Shown piece after piece: positions 11,803 through 23,610 of a stretch of DNA of 64,000 nucleotides. Position 1 is the stretch's first letter; the number at the start of each line of letters is the position of its first letter. The translations under genes were made by a program, and so were the position numbers. Origin of the DNA: Gymnopus androsaceus JB14 (lineage: Eukaryota; Basidiomycota; Agaricomycetes; Agaricales; Omphalotaceae); assembly GCA_009733575.1 (NCBI GenBank), contig ML769456.1:1-64000 (forward strand). Reading direction: 5' to 3'. A model generated the notes under the pieces. It was not told the DNA's origin. It ran no database searches and worked only from the letters and a program-made list of their open reading frames with translations.

Positions 11803-11964
11803 ATATATATAATTTTGCTAGGTTCCTTACATTGACGCCCTTCCTCTTGTTTCATGGCGGCGCCCAGGTTTACTACTTAATCTGCGCCTTTGCATTATGA
11901 CAATACCATCAAGCCAGCCTATTATCCTGTACGAGCAGACGAATAGAGCTTCGAAGAGCACCTC

Positions 11965-13838
11965 ATGATGGACTACGACCCTTATCATCCTGACGCTCCC
12001 AGTACTCTTAACGCTCCCAGTACTCCTGAAGTTCCCAGTACTTCTCGACCCATCTCTCTCTTTCGCTCCAGTAGGAGGGCTCGGGCTGGTTATGTTATTA
12101 TTTCCGCTGGTTTCTTTGGCGCAGCAGTACTCGCCATTGTGAACCACATCGTGTTTTATAAGCTGAATGGAACAGCAACGGGGAGTCATGCGCGTCAATT
12201 TGTGGTACGTCGCGCTCGTAGAAGGCGGATGTGTCCTGACAATCACATCTACTTAGATAACATTAGTGCAGAACGCGTTTCCGACTGCAGTTTCCTTGAC
12301 ACTCCTTTCAGCGCTCAACTGTTGTCTTTTGCAAGTGGTACGTGCACTAGCTCTTCAGCTCTCCGCCCCGGTCATCATGTTTATCGCAGGCTCTCTATCG
12401 TATCCGATTCGGCTCTCATTCAATGGCCCTTGTTAGTCTCATGACTTCGACACCAAATGGCCTCAGAACGCTCTTGATGCTGTCCAAATCCCGCTTCCAA
12501 CTTTCAGTTTTGGGATTCGCCTTGATGGCCATTGTAGCCCATGCAGTCGCGCTTACATCGGTTTTTGTCCCCGGATCGCTGACAATCACGTCGAGTCCAG
12601 CTCGCACAAAGTTGATCAGCATACCTACCATTGATTTGAACCTCGTCGATCCATCGGCGTCAGGGGGGAATGTTGGATTCAACGCCGACATGAGTGAACT
12701 TCTTTTCAGTTCCCCGTCACAACGGTGGCAACAATTGATCTCCCGTGCTGCTACGACAAATATTGCCCCAACCTGGGATCCTCCTGCCGACTGTGGGGTT
12801 GCCTGCAATTATAAATTTTCCTATGCAGCTCCTGCTCTCAATTGCACGTCATTAACCCAGCAGGACATTTGGCCGAACAATATGACCAACAGTTCTTCCA
12901 GTGAAGGCATCGCTTTCCCTCTTCTTGACGGCGACGAAGTCCCAAGCGAATATTTCTTTTATAACGCTTCCTACACTGTCGAAGTTCGAAACGCCGTCGT
13001 CTCATTCGGTAACTCTGCCCTGGAGATTTTTTATATTCAAGGGTTCAATTCCACTTCGCTAGCCGATTCTTTGTCCGACGGTACTCAGGCAGATATTTCA
13101 CAATTGTCTGCTCATGGTGCAATCTGTACATTCCAAAATGCGACATATGAAGCAACAACTTCATTCTCCAACAACACACAGACTTCCTCCACGCGCGTCG
13201 TAGACTTTAACGGTCCCCTTCCATTTGAACCCGCAGGTGGAAGCTACAACAGTACAATGGCGGGTCTTAGCATTTCATATATCTACGGGTCGCTTTCAAC
13301 GGTAATGCCTCCCACAATGCCAATTCTGGAACGGAAACATCTTCTACACAAGCGCTGCTAACACCCTTATTCAATCAGACCGGTGTGGTGCTACAGTCCA
13401 ACGTAACCGACGGCTATTTTTCATTATCACAGAGTCTAAACGGTAACCTTTCGCAAGGTCTCCAAGAACTTCTTGGTAATGTTACCCTTTCGCTCGTGAA
13501 CGAGCACTTTGCCACTACACAAGTCAATGCTATGGTGACTTCTGCTACGACAGAGTACCTGTATCATTGGAGCAGGCTTGCGATTACTTACGACAGTGGT
13601 TTTCGGTGGTGCAGCTGTGATGGTGTTTCTGGGAATCTCATGTCTGCACGCAAACGACATAACAGCGACGTTCGACTTGGAGCAGATTCTCGAGATGACG
13701 GCGACTAGTTCAGGTCTTCATGAACTTGCAGTCCGTTCAGATTTCGAAGATATTCCTGTGAAGGGTAAACTTGTATCTGGTGGGAATGATCACACAATGC
13801 CTGTCCTCGATATCGATCGAGAGAAAAAAGAGGTGTAG
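11965..13838 (+). CDS. Multi-pass membrane protein with N-glycosylated ectodomain, unknown function
   Basis: Exons 11965-12204, 12257-12337, 12390-13301 and 13379-13838 join in phase. The 77 bp third intron has a GCTAAC branch-like site. The N-terminus holds a proline/serine repeat (NAPSTPEVPSTS) and several TM segments (GYVIISAGFFGAAVLAIVNH and others). Next comes a large ectodomain with many NxS/T sites and a C-x3-C-x3-F-x-Y-AAPALNC motif, and finally a TM segment with a cytosolic tail. The same architecture recurs as an orphan family in many agarics. Near 13600 the frame changes inside GGTTTTCGG: the TM sequence GGAAVMVFLGISCL is one base out from the upstream exon. I cannot tell an assembly indel from a real mutation. 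Function unknown. Confidence 0.6.
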
Positions 13839-14372
13839 CGAAGGCTATTACAAAATCTGTAGACTGCAATTTATAAAGCTATAACTAAAAGTGAACGATG
13901 GTGCGATGAAGACTGAAATAAAGTCAAATTCGATGCTAGTGGTATCATACAGGGGAACGATTCGAGCTATGTAGATAGATAGATATTCGGCTCCGCCGTA
14001 AGTGAAGTCAAGTATGGGCTGATCCAAGTGTGATAAGCATCCCACTCCTTCACGGTTTCAAAGGATCAGGTATCTGAGGTGTGAAGAGTGTTTAACTGCA
14101 GTTTTAACAGAAAGGCATCGTGTTTTTGCCTGAGATGAAATAAAGTTGGGCTTTCTCGGATCGCGCGCGCTGATATACTCTCTCTCATATCACTACAATG
14201 TCACTATGTGTACTAGTATGACTTCTCCTGAGGCTACCTCTCTACTCTTCAACTTCAAAAAGGCTGCATGACTGCGAAGATATTTAACTAATCATCCAAT
14301 CGATTTTCAAGAAAGAAATCCAGATCCCAAGGTTCATTCGAAACATCTTCTATGTCCCCTACCCAGACATTG
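13839..14372. other. Intergenic, nothing recognised
   Basis: No coherent ORF, repeat or RNA feature was recognised. GATA-like short repeats occur near 13975. Confidence 0.5.
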
Positions 14373-14650
14373 TCAGTAGTATACAATCTCTGGTTCTCCC
14401 TCGCCCGAATTGTCTAGATGCACAGAAACAGGAGTAGCCCGGTAAGATCTTCCTTCTCCTTCGAGCTCATCCAAGTTATTACGCTGCAAGGTTGTTTGGA
14501 GAAGAAGATATCCATCGACAGATGATGTTGGCTCATGACACGGAACAACGACAGGATGGTCACCTAAGCCACCATTAAAACAGATTGTGAACCGAGCGTA
14601 GCCGTATACCGTTGCTGGATGGATGAGGGGCTTAATGAAGTCGGTTTTGT
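14373..14650 (-). pseudogene. Short coding relic of unknown family
   Basis: One minus frame reads smoothly for about 85 codons, from near 14640 to a TGA at 14373-14375. It includes FIKPLIHPATVYGYARFTIC, GLGDHPVVVPCHEP and SVDGYLLLQTTLQRNNLDEL. The composition looks like real protein, but there is no start, no splice-supported extension and no family I recognise. A further frame (VGDIEDVSNEPWDLDFF) follows downstream. It is most likely the 3' remains of a lost gene. Confidence 0.35.
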
Positions 14651-14876
14651 TTTGAGTCGCCCGTCAGAGCTAATGCTAGGAAAGGGAGGGTTCGTAGGGT
14701 TCCGTAAACAAATGTAGGTCGAATGGGTTAGCTCGCCATCCGAAATTTGGTGGCGATGGTCAAAGCTGGAACCCAAAAAAGCCAAATAATTTTCAGATAA
14801 TTTGAATTAGGAGTACTTATTGTAACATGGTATGTAGACAAAAACTAGCAATCCTAGAAATTCTAAGATACACATA

Positions 14877-15054
14877 TGACAGATCCAGCAGGCACCATGT
14901 GATCCAAAAACCTTTTGTGGGACTTGTACACTGACTCTTTACAAAATTCCTGTTGGCTTCTATCTTTAATCACCCAATAGGAATTTTTCTACAAGTGAGT
15001 GTAGCAGTCTCGCAAAAGCTTTTCAATTTCTCGTGGTGCCTGCCGGATCTGTCA
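14877..15054. mobile_element. 178 bp MITE with TA target duplication
   Basis: The left end TGACAGATCCAGCAGGCACC and the right end GGTGCCTGCCGGATCTGTCA are inverted with one mismatch, each bounded by TA (14875-14876, 15055-15056). The internal arms are also imperfectly inverted, so nearly the whole element folds into a long hairpin. It sits 14 bp from the stop codon of the histone deacetylase gene, inside its likely 3' UTR. Confidence 0.8.
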
Positions 15055-15068
15055 TACGCGTATCTCAT

Positions 15069-17333
15069 CTAAGAATTAGGTCGAGGTCCTAGCTTCAAAA
15101 TTACCCTCGGTAGTTTTCGCGGCGGAACAGTAATCGAGCCTCCCGCACCTACAGTATCTTCCTCCGTTACCATGGCCTGCCTCACATCATCACCGATGGA
15201 ATCTGGAACGGAGCTCAACGCACTTGACGATGAATCCGAGCCTTCTTCGTCACTGTTATCGACAATGGCAACTTCCCGCTTCTTCTGCTTTGCTTTGCTG
15301 GTGGGGCTAGACGTTATCGCCGTCCGTTTACCCTTCCCGATGACATCTCCTTTGGCTGGCGTGGATTTGGAGGATGTAGGTAATGACGAAGCCACACTAT
15401 CGACCTTCCTCTGCCGGAGCGTTCTCGATGACGGTTCCACCACACCAGCTTTACTCCGCCTAATGGTTTTGAAAGGGATAGGTTCGAGATGTTGGAAGAA
15501 AGCTAAGGTCTGCTTGACCCATGGTTCTTGCTCTGAATCTGGTGTGGAGAAAGAGCTAGGACCCGATGCACGACCCTTGGGTTTTTTCGACTTTAACTTT
15601 GTTCCCTCTTCCAACTTGACAAGGTTTGCCTCGTCCCACCATGTCTCATTCCAGGTATGTTCATCAGGGAGTCCTAAGGCACAAAAATGCGCGAACGTTC
15701 CTGAAACGAGGGCTCGGTCACTATAACCTCCTTCCAATACACTGACAATTCGGCCTTTGGCATATTTATCAGCAAAGACGCGAGCGTCCTTCGTAAATTG
15801 GGCATAAAAACATGACGGCACCCTTCTTCCATGTCGTGACATCTTTTGAATAAAGAGGGTGCATTTTAGCAACGGCAAGGATGAAAGTCTAAAGTGACTC
15901 ACTGAGGAATATTCATGCTCCGAGGCGTCAAGGCCGCAAGCTTCAAATGGATTTCAGCTTGGGAAGGAAATCCATAGAAAACTTGTATATTCTTACCTGA
16001 TGAACACTAAGACTTCCTCATTATCATCTGTTGCTGTAGATTGGACGAAATTCTCTGCCTTCCGAATGATCGATTTATAGTCCCTCTCATACAGCTCCCA
16101 GAATCCACCCTCCTCATATTTCTGCAGATGAACATTCTCGATCCATTGCCCGTGTGCTCCTGCAATGGACATTGAAGCAGCCTGAACAAGGGATAGCGTC
16201 CCATCTTCACAGGGGTCTGCAGTAGGGGGACGAGTTCGACTCAGAGGACGAATGCGAGGAGCAGAGGAAAGAAACTCACACGAAAGGATGTCATGGATAG
16301 AAGAGTAGAATATTTGAAGCCCTGGAACGTGCTTGATCGAGGAGGATGATCCTTCAGCTTCTGCTCTAGCTTCTGCTTCAAGCTTTTGTCGTTGGGTTTC
16401 TTCATTAATGTCCCAGACAAGCGATTGTGTCCCGTTCCCTGAAGAATCTATAGAACAGGCTAAAGACATAGTTCATGTAGCATACCATGATGAAGATCGA
16501 CATCAAAAATCACGACGCGATGGATCCCATGTTTCAGATGCGCATGTGCAGCTGCCGCAAGACGATTAAAACACAACTCTAGTTGGAATATGAATGAGCA
16601 AACCTGCCACTACGACATTGTTGACAAAACAAAAGCCAGAGGGTGTAGATTCACCGCAATGATGTCCTGACAGATATAGACCGTCAGTGCGCGCTTATCG
16701 TCAGACTGCCTGGAAGAGACTAGCCTGGCGGTCTGATAGCTACAAAGGCGCGCTTGGACAGTGTCGGGTCGACTACGTGATCCACAGATTCACAGACCGT
16801 GGCTAGAGCACCTTGAATTGCATTTAAGGATTCTGGACAGACTGGGAAAGATCAGCGAAAGTGAAGATAGTTGTTTGTCTTAACTCACGATACAAATCCC
16901 CCTGTGCTAAGCCTTGCGGTATCTCTGATTCTCCCTTTGAAATCCTTTCGATGCTCTCCTCAGACCATTTCTTCAGATTTGCGAGATATTGCTGGGGATC
17001 CTTCTCTGTGGTGGGATCAGGAAACGCATGGGCAAATTGCACAGCGGGATGACTGAGTAAATCGAGAGTGGCGGAACTGTGAATGACTTGTATCGGAGAT
17101 GAAAGATTGCTTGGTTGAGAGCCCAACGTGAGCTTGTTTAACGCAGCGGCCAAGTCATTAGGATCTTCCGCCGGCTTTCCAACCACTTCTTGTATTCTGG
17201 TAAGAGCAGCAGCTAACCCGACTTTAACAGCAGTGAGTCGTTCAGGACGTTCTACAATGAGCGAGGTATCTCTAGATCTTATGTAGCGATGTTGGTAGCA
17301 GGCGTCCTGTATGAATATCGAAGCGCTTGCCAT
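15069..17333 (-). CDS. Histone deacetylase, Hos3-like
   Basis: Eight exons: 17333-16889, 16841-16725, 16666-16604, 16551-16486, 16438-16280, 16216-15997, 15940-15903 and 15842-15069. The product carries class-II HDAC catalytic motifs: IRPPGHHC (tandem His), VIFDVDLHHGNGTQ (Zn ligands Asp and His), CGLDASEHE (Zn Asp) and SVLEGGYS (active-site Tyr). The opening IFIQDACYQHRYIRSRDTS and RPERLTAV match Hos3-type enzymes, which deacetylate histones and other lysines. A Ser/Lys-rich tail of about 170 residues follows the catalytic core. The intron inside the PPG/HHC motif starts with GC (GCTAGT), a GC-AG intron. Exon 7 is one base too long for the frame, which either needs a non-AG acceptor or marks an indel. 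Confidence 0.88.
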
Positions 17334-17883
17334 TTCGAGTGATGATGATAACAGGAAGAACTTGAAATGACGAAGTGGCAAACCATGTGATCACAAGTTT
17401 AGGGCAGGTTCAATGGCGGAACGGCTAAAATATATCCATAGTTAAGTAAACACTCTCTTGCAAGATAAAGCGACATATAAGAATTCCATACTATGCTCAG
17501 CGTTTCATGTTTCCCTGAGACACTACTTAAATATTTGCGCTAGCTACATAAATCGTACAATCCATAAGCGAAAAACAAAAAGTCCTTTAAAGAGAGTGAG
17601 ACACCAGGGTGTTAAATGAGAATGAGAGTCAATTCCTACTATCATTTTATGTCGCTCTTGAAGCCTTCGAACTGTTGGTGCAGTTTAAAGTGGTCCCGTG
17701 CATTCCGCTTCTGCACCTAGCAAAATTGGCAAGCGATACGTCTATGCTGTAGATTTGCTGGAAGGAATATTGGCGCGGAATGGCTGGAAAGTTGCGTGTG
17801 CTCTGATGAGTTGATCACGACTCGGAGTTCTGCAGTACTCTCTGAAGAGAGCCTAGCCACGATTCGGAAACGAAAGGGAAAAA
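17334..17883. other. Promoter and 3' flank, no gene
   Basis: This is the 5' flank of the HDAC gene and the 3' flank... of the membrane-protein gene that ends at 17884 on the same strand. No ORF or repeat of note. Confidence 0.5.
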
Positions 17884-19242
17884 TCATGGATCTTGAAGAT
17901 TATGTACATATATCACTACTCCATATGAAGATGAAGAGGCACTAGACGGAGATGTAGGATAGCGCGAAAGCCGTGATGAAGTAGACTGAGATGCTGGGTT
18001 CGGATACGAAATTCGTCTGGGTGGCTCTACGATATCCCCCTGTGCTTGTTGTGAAGATGGAGGCGCAGATGGCACTGATGCGGTGACTGGCCTGCCCGAA
18101 CCATTAACATACCCAGAAGCGGGATGAGAAGGGGGAAGAGAGAGGGGTTCAATCGTCCAAGATGACAATGCAGGGGCAGGGACCGGAACGACAGTGCTGG
18201 GCTTCCATGGGCAGTTGAGTTTCTGAGGAAGTATATGAGAGGGAAGTGTAAAAGGTGAAGCTCGAGGTTGACTGGTAGTCATCTCGGTTTGACGTCGTCG
18301 TCTCCATCGCCGGCGTAGATATATCGTACATAAAATAAGCAAGAAGGCACCAATGGGGACGATGACAGCCACAGCTACTATTGTCGGTGTGTCATGGGTA
18401 GATGCAGCTGCCACCAACGCGGAAGGAGCTATATTGGAAGAGGAAGTTGGATTTAAAACGGTCGTAAATGAAGGTGAGGGCTCTGTGCTGTCATTCCTGT
18501 AAGATTCGTTTGATATTTTGGAAAAAATAAATGTAATGTCACAATACATACGAATATAGGATATAGTCAAGCAGAACAAGAGATTTGGAGCCATTGACGA
18601 TGCCGTTCTGCAGCACCAGCTCGTGAAAATCGAGCGTCAGAGAGCTGATTGAAAACACAGGTACGTTGTAATCGTATGTGTCGTTGAGGCCTAGTGCAGA
18701 TTTATTGAAAGTGTCTTTCAACTCATTATCAATATAGAACCCTACGGTCATGGGATCGTCAGTTACATTACAATTATTTGAGAGAGAGAGACTATACCCA
18801 TGACAGAATCTCCATCGGGGGATGTTTTACTCTCGGCCAGCGCACAGAATACATATACGGCCGTACCTAATAAAAAATCTGTAAATTTAGATAAAACTAA
18901 ACAAGAAAAAGATATACCGTAGAATGTTAGATTCGCAAAAAGCGGAGTGTTCGGGAAATCATTACTTCCTGCATCTGGGTTGAACTGTAATGAAATCAGC
19001 CTACAATTCATCCTCAAAAAAGTGACTTCACGTACTGTCCCATCGTGCCAAGTGCCATTATACATTTCACTAGGATCAGGCTGCGCAGTACATTCCGTGC
19101 AGTTCTCAGTAGCGCTCCTTGCTGTCCAAGCCCCCACAGGGGAATAAAGTACCGAAGGATCACTGTCGTCGACAGTAACGAGATTGCAGAGGGCAGAGCG
19201 ACCTAAAAGTAGGAGCATGAAACAGAGAAAAAAAGAGTGCAT
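17884..19242 (-). CDS. Single-pass membrane protein with signal peptide and Ser/Pro-rich tail
   Basis: Five exons, 19242-19036, 18984-18918, 18866-18798, 18741-18552 and 18496-17884, sum to a clean frame. I chose the ATG at 19242 because it starts a good signal peptide (MHSFFLCFMLLLLGRSALC); an upstream in-frame ATG at 19275 also exists. The ectodomain has WHDGTFNPDAGSNDFPNTP and GTAVYVFCALAE, plus several N-glycosylation sites. It is followed by a Ser/Thr stalk, one TM helix (TIVAVAVIVPIGAFLLILC), a basic stop-transfer (RRRWRRRRQ) and a long Pro/Ser-rich cytosolic tail. This is a widespread agaric architecture of unknown function, perhaps a surface sensor. The gene at 43497-44991 has the same overall plan but a different ectodomain. 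Confidence 0.75.
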
Positions 19243-19924
19243 TGTCCAGCTGATGGAAATAGTTAACAATTTCACTAGACCATCGATGTTTGTTGGCGAA
19301 GGAAGCTTGAAGAAAGAGAGAAAGAACTATTCGTGAGATCTCCGGACGTCCTCGCAGTAGTGGATGAAGGAGGACACTGCTTTAGCAATTGAATGATTTC
19401 TTACTATAGCTCGTGATACGTATCATGATTCATATGCCATTCCAGTCAGCGCGTGGGCAGTTCCACCTCCAACATTCCCTAGACACCCGTTTTTGAACGT
19501 TGACCATGCCGTGCAATACAGTACCGATGAACACGTCCTAGCAGAAAAGTTGAAAACGGATCACAATCACGATATCACCCACCACATGCATGATCTTTTC
19601 TCTCTAAGTACCAAACTAATGATAGGCAGATTGTTCTGCGAAGAAGAAATTTATAGATAGCGTAGGAACATCTTCACCTGCAGCATCTGCGAATATGGCA
19701 ACGATTTCGGGTAGCATTAAACAGTTACTGTCGAGGAAGAGTTTCAGCTCTACATATCATGTCGCTTCGATGACAGGCGCAGGCTAGTCGCAAGGTCGTA
19801 CATAGCTGGTTGTACTAGTAGAATTAAGATCATGACGGTGGTCAACAAAATAAGCGCTTGCGGCGCTCTTGAATCAGCGCCACATTTCGGATGAACCGAA
19901 CACTCCATTACTAGTACTACCTCG
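19243..19924. other. Divergent promoter region, no gene
   Basis: It lies between two divergently transcribed genes (membrane protein leftward, Sec14-like rightward). No ORF or element recognised; presumably both promoters. Confidence 0.5.
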
Positions 19925-21117
19925 ATGTCCCCATCTCATTCTGACCCAAATGCTCTCTTGGAACAATTTCGCTCGGAATTATCCTCAGAAGGGATTCTAA
20001 AAACAGGAGATACTATCGGTACAGACGATGGGACTTTGAAGTGAGTAGAACTGGTCTTTTTCACCTGCAGTCGTGAACTTGCCATTATTTTACAGGCGAT
20101 TCCTTCGAGCTAGAAAGTACAACTTGGAAGATTCAAGGAAGATGTTTCGAGATGCTCAAAACTGGCGAAAAAAGGTCAACTTGGATGAGCTTTATCTCAG
20201 CTTAGATCCATTTGATTATCCTGAACGTGAAGCCGTCTTTAACTGCTGGCCAATGTGGTTTCACAAGACAGACAAGCTTGGCCGTCCACTCAACTTTCAC
20301 TCTCTCGGTGGTCTTGATTTGCAACGACTAACTAGAGAAGGCGTCACACCGGAACGGCATTGGCAAACGATTCTAGTAAATGCCGAGTGCTTGACAAGGG
20401 AGATATTGCCTGCGGCTTCGAAAAAGTATGGGAAGGAAATCGACTCTGTGTTTGTCATAGTCGATCTGAAAGGTTTTGGGTGAGTATATCTTGATAATTC
20501 ATAGAGACAGTCTAACCTGCTACCAAATTACTTTACAGCCTCAGCAAATTCTGGCAAATGAAGCATCTTGCACAACGGTGCTTTCAAATATCTCAAGATT
20601 ATTACCCAGAAACGTATTTATTTCCTAAAACGAATGCATATGATGATCTGAATGCACATTATGCAGGATGGGACAGCTGGCAATTATCAATGCGCCATCT
20701 ACATTCACACTAATCTGGTCCGTGATACGACCTTGGCTCGCTCAAGAAACCGCAAACAAGGTTGATATACTTGGGTCTAACTATCGAGAGAAGCTCCTGG
20801 AGCTCATTGATGAAGAAAGTCTGCCATGGGCTGTTGGTGGGAAATGTCGCTGCGAGACAGAGGGAATTGAATCGCAGGCTCCGAGATGCCACCTGAGTGC
20901 GACTGGCCCTTGGCTTGATGGTAGAGTGGGCTGGGGTCCACATTCCAAGAGCACAGTTACAGACGCCGCGGACTGTCCTTCAGAATCTAATGTGGATGTT
21001 GATTTGGATTCTGGCCGGAACATTGCTACCAAGGTTGACGTGAATGACACGACAGAGCACCTATTGCCGGATGTCAGCGACAAGGTAGAAGCAAAGGAGG
21101 AGCATACTGTAGATTAG
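19925..21117 (+). CDS. Sec14-like CRAL-TRIO lipid-transfer protein
   Basis: Exons 19925-20040, 20096-20479, 20539-20613 and 20667-21117 join in phase. The CRAL-TRIO N-terminal helix RFLRARKYNLEDSRKMF is followed by the lipid-binding domain (GRPLNFHSLGGLDL, VFVIVDLKGFGLSKFWQMK, QISQDYYPETMGQLAIINAP, KVDILGSNYREKLLELID). It ends in LPWAVGGKCRCE, a typical Sec14 close. The protein exchanges phosphatidylinositol and phosphatidylcholine between membranes, supporting Golgi traffic. The acidic C-terminal tail (about 80 residues) is extra. The sequence encoding this tail is partly duplicated at 21745-22003. Confidence 0.88.
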
Positions 21118-21370
21118 AAAGCGAGTCGGTAGTTTGGAATCCATCCTCAATTCACTTCTGAACCAGTATTTAACAGGACGCGATTCGGTAGAATTGGTAC
21201 ATATTTGCTTTGTAGATTGTAGACTCGAATCTGATGTGTTGAGCGTGTTGAGCGTTGCTCGACGCTTCAGGCTTTTCTCCTCTGGTTGTAAGTGGTGCGT
21301 CATCCGAGTCGTCGTTGAGCGGTAAACCTTGGCTTTGACACATGATGATGGAAAAAGAGAGAAGACGCGG

Positions 21371-21730
21371 TCATGTGGAAGGAGGACTACTTTTACAAGC
21401 AGATAATAGTATCCGCGGGGAAAAGCTGCTGTTCACCATGCCAATATTACGCTTCCATCTAGTCCAGTGCCGAGCTCTTCCGTTGCCCGCATAGGCTGAT
21501 TTGAGCTCACTGATTTCTATAGTCTGCAACGACTTGGATCCAGTAAAATGCACTGCGGTACGTGCTTCAGAGTCCGTCAATGGCATTGAAAGCCCGAGCG
21601 ACTTCAATGACGGTAATGCAGCAATAGATACATCTTCATTCTCCTTGAACTATCAGGTCAAGAAAGACAAGACTCTCCAGATGATCCGATATGTTGCGTA
21701 AATGTGGCCTAGTACAGTAGATGAAAACAT
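21371..21730 (-). pseudogene. Partial duplicate of the last exon of the neighbouring F-box gene
   Basis: The minus strand repeats exon 3 of the gene at 22057-23174: RPHLRNISDHLESL, LSMPLTDSEARTAVHF..SKSLQTIEI and RHWTRWKRNIGMVNSSFSP. Only this exon is present, with internal deletions and a stop after VFLDLIVQGE, so it cannot encode a whole protein. Confidence 0.75.
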
Positions 21731-21744
21731 GTCGTTGCAAACGC

Positions 21745-22003
21745 GAGAAAGTGTCGTTGCGAGACAGAGGGAATTGAGTCACAAGCTCCGAGATGCCACC
21801 TGAGTGCGACTGGCCTTCGGCTTGATGGTAGTATGAGTTGGGTCTACATTCCAAAAGCACAGCTACAGACGCCGCGGATTGTCCTTTAGAATTTAATGTG
21901 GATGTTGATTTGGATTCTGGCCGGAGTTGAAATGAATGACACGGCAGAGCATCCGTTGCCGGCGACAAGGTAGAAGCAAAGGAAGAGCATAGATTAGAAA
22001 GCG
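21745..22003 (+). pseudogene. Partial duplicate of the Sec14-like gene 3' end
   Basis: The stretch from GTGTCGTTGCGAGACAGAGG to the tail codons repeats 20845-21117 (exon 4, acidic tail) with substitutions and a short deletion. It sits just upstream of the real F-box 3' end. With 21371-21730 this shows a tandem duplication whose unit ran from the Sec14 3' end to the F-box 3' exon. Confidence 0.75.
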
Positions 22004-22056
22004 AGCCATGATGCGTACATTAGCACTTCATACGATAAGTATAATGCACCCCATGT

Positions 22057-23174
22057 CTACCTAATACTTGGCCATGTTTCGAAGTTTGGGCTAAAGTTGT
22101 TTGTCACCATACCAATATTACGCTCCCATCTGCTATAGTGCTGAACTCTTCCTTCATCTGCATAGGTCGATTTGAACTCAATCTCTATAGTCTCCAACGA
22201 CTTAGACCTAGTAAAAAGCACTGCGGTAAGTGCTTCGGGGTCTGAAATAGGTGTACTGTTTGGGATCCATGGCATTGAAAGTCTGAGCAACTTCAATGAC
22301 GGCAATGCAATAACAGATAGATCTTCATCCTTCTTGTATCCCATCAGCTCGAGAAAGGCAAGACTCTCTAAATGATCTGATATGTTGCGTAGATGTGGCC
22401 TAGTAGATGAAAGCATGAAAGTATATCGTTACAAACGCGATTAACAAACGCAGGGGGGCAGAAGCACTCACCGAGCAAAGTATCCTCCAAACTTTAGAAA
22501 TCTGAGCTTTCGAAGTGACGGAGCCAGACCCACAATGTCCAGCCCTTCGCTCACATCCATTGGATCATCCAGATCAGGAATCCAGCCAACATGAGTGATA
22601 TTCCGACCAGGAAGAAACGCGCGTACGACTCCATAATAACCAGTTAGTTCCCGAAAGTCTGGCTGCTCGCAAATGGGTGCTGAGAACCTGGTGTCATCCC
22701 ATCCACCCAGATCCAGATTTCGCAACTTTCTCTGAGTGGGTAGGAACGATATCATGTGCTCCTCATCGGAATGGCAACGCCAAAGGCATTGCTCCAGTTG
22801 GAAAGAACATCCATCCAAGGGGCGGCCCATGGGCATCCCACCATTAGTCCGGAACTGAAGGACTTTCAAGTTCACCATCGCTCGAAAAGCCTTGGACAGT
22901 AAGCTCCCAGAATATGTGTTCTTGACTGAAATTCGTTCGCCAGTCTACTTCAAAACGGTACGAATATACAAATTTGGGCAACACGAGGACAGTCGACCAC
23001 TCGCTGGAGAAAGAGGACTTGGGTTTGGACGTTGTGTATATGCTCAAACTTGTAGTACAGCGACCGTTCAGCTTCCCCGCCGATATGACGAGATGTGAGC
23101 AGGAGTGAGATGAGGGTCGGCCAGTGTTTGACATGGCCAATGATAGGTCGATAGAGTTCAGCTGGTAATTCCAT
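22057..23174 (-). CDS. F-box/LRR-type protein
   Basis: Three exons (23174-22970, 22925-22472, 22399-22057) give an open frame of 333 residues. The introns are 44 and 72 bp. The start MELPAELYRPIIGHVKHW..LLLTSRHI is an F-box-like helix bundle. The rest is leucine-rich (MVNLKVLQFR, KLRNLDLGGWDDT, SLRKLRFLKFGG, LPSLKLLRLSM, SKSLETIEIEF), as in agaric F-box proteins that recruit targets to SCF ligases. It is convergent with the Sec14-like gene, with the tandem duplicate between them. Specific substrate unknown. Confidence 0.75.
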
Positions 23175-23610
23175 GGATTTGAGTATAGTTCTTCGTTATA
23201 GTTCAAGTTGGAAAACGAAGAACATTGAAGGCGATCATGTGCAAATGTCACACGGCGGACGAGGTGGGAGAATAAGCTAGCCAGACCAAGTACTATAATA
23301 AAGTAATAATGGAATACTACTAACTTGCGAAGTTTGGCTGGGCGCGGGTGGGTAACTGAATGGGTGACACACGCGAAGAACAAAGCTAGAGTGTACAGCC
23401 GGTGAAATAGGTGAGGGTGGATGGGTGAGGCGAGAAAACGAGCTAATTCTGCTGTTGACGGTGACTATAAGTAGCTCCTCATACATTAAATACAATAAAT
23501 ACCTAAAAATACTTTAGCGATAATACTGTACAGAACTTGTCAAGTTATACCTCGAAAGCACTATCACATACAGAATTCACCACCCAAAAATGAAAAAGAA
23601 GCCAGTACAA
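23175..23610. other. Spacer upstream of the F-box gene and downstream of POLA2, no gene
   Basis: The F-box gene's 5' flank and the polymerase gene's 3' flank. Short minus-strand ORFs here have no family features. Confidence 0.5.
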
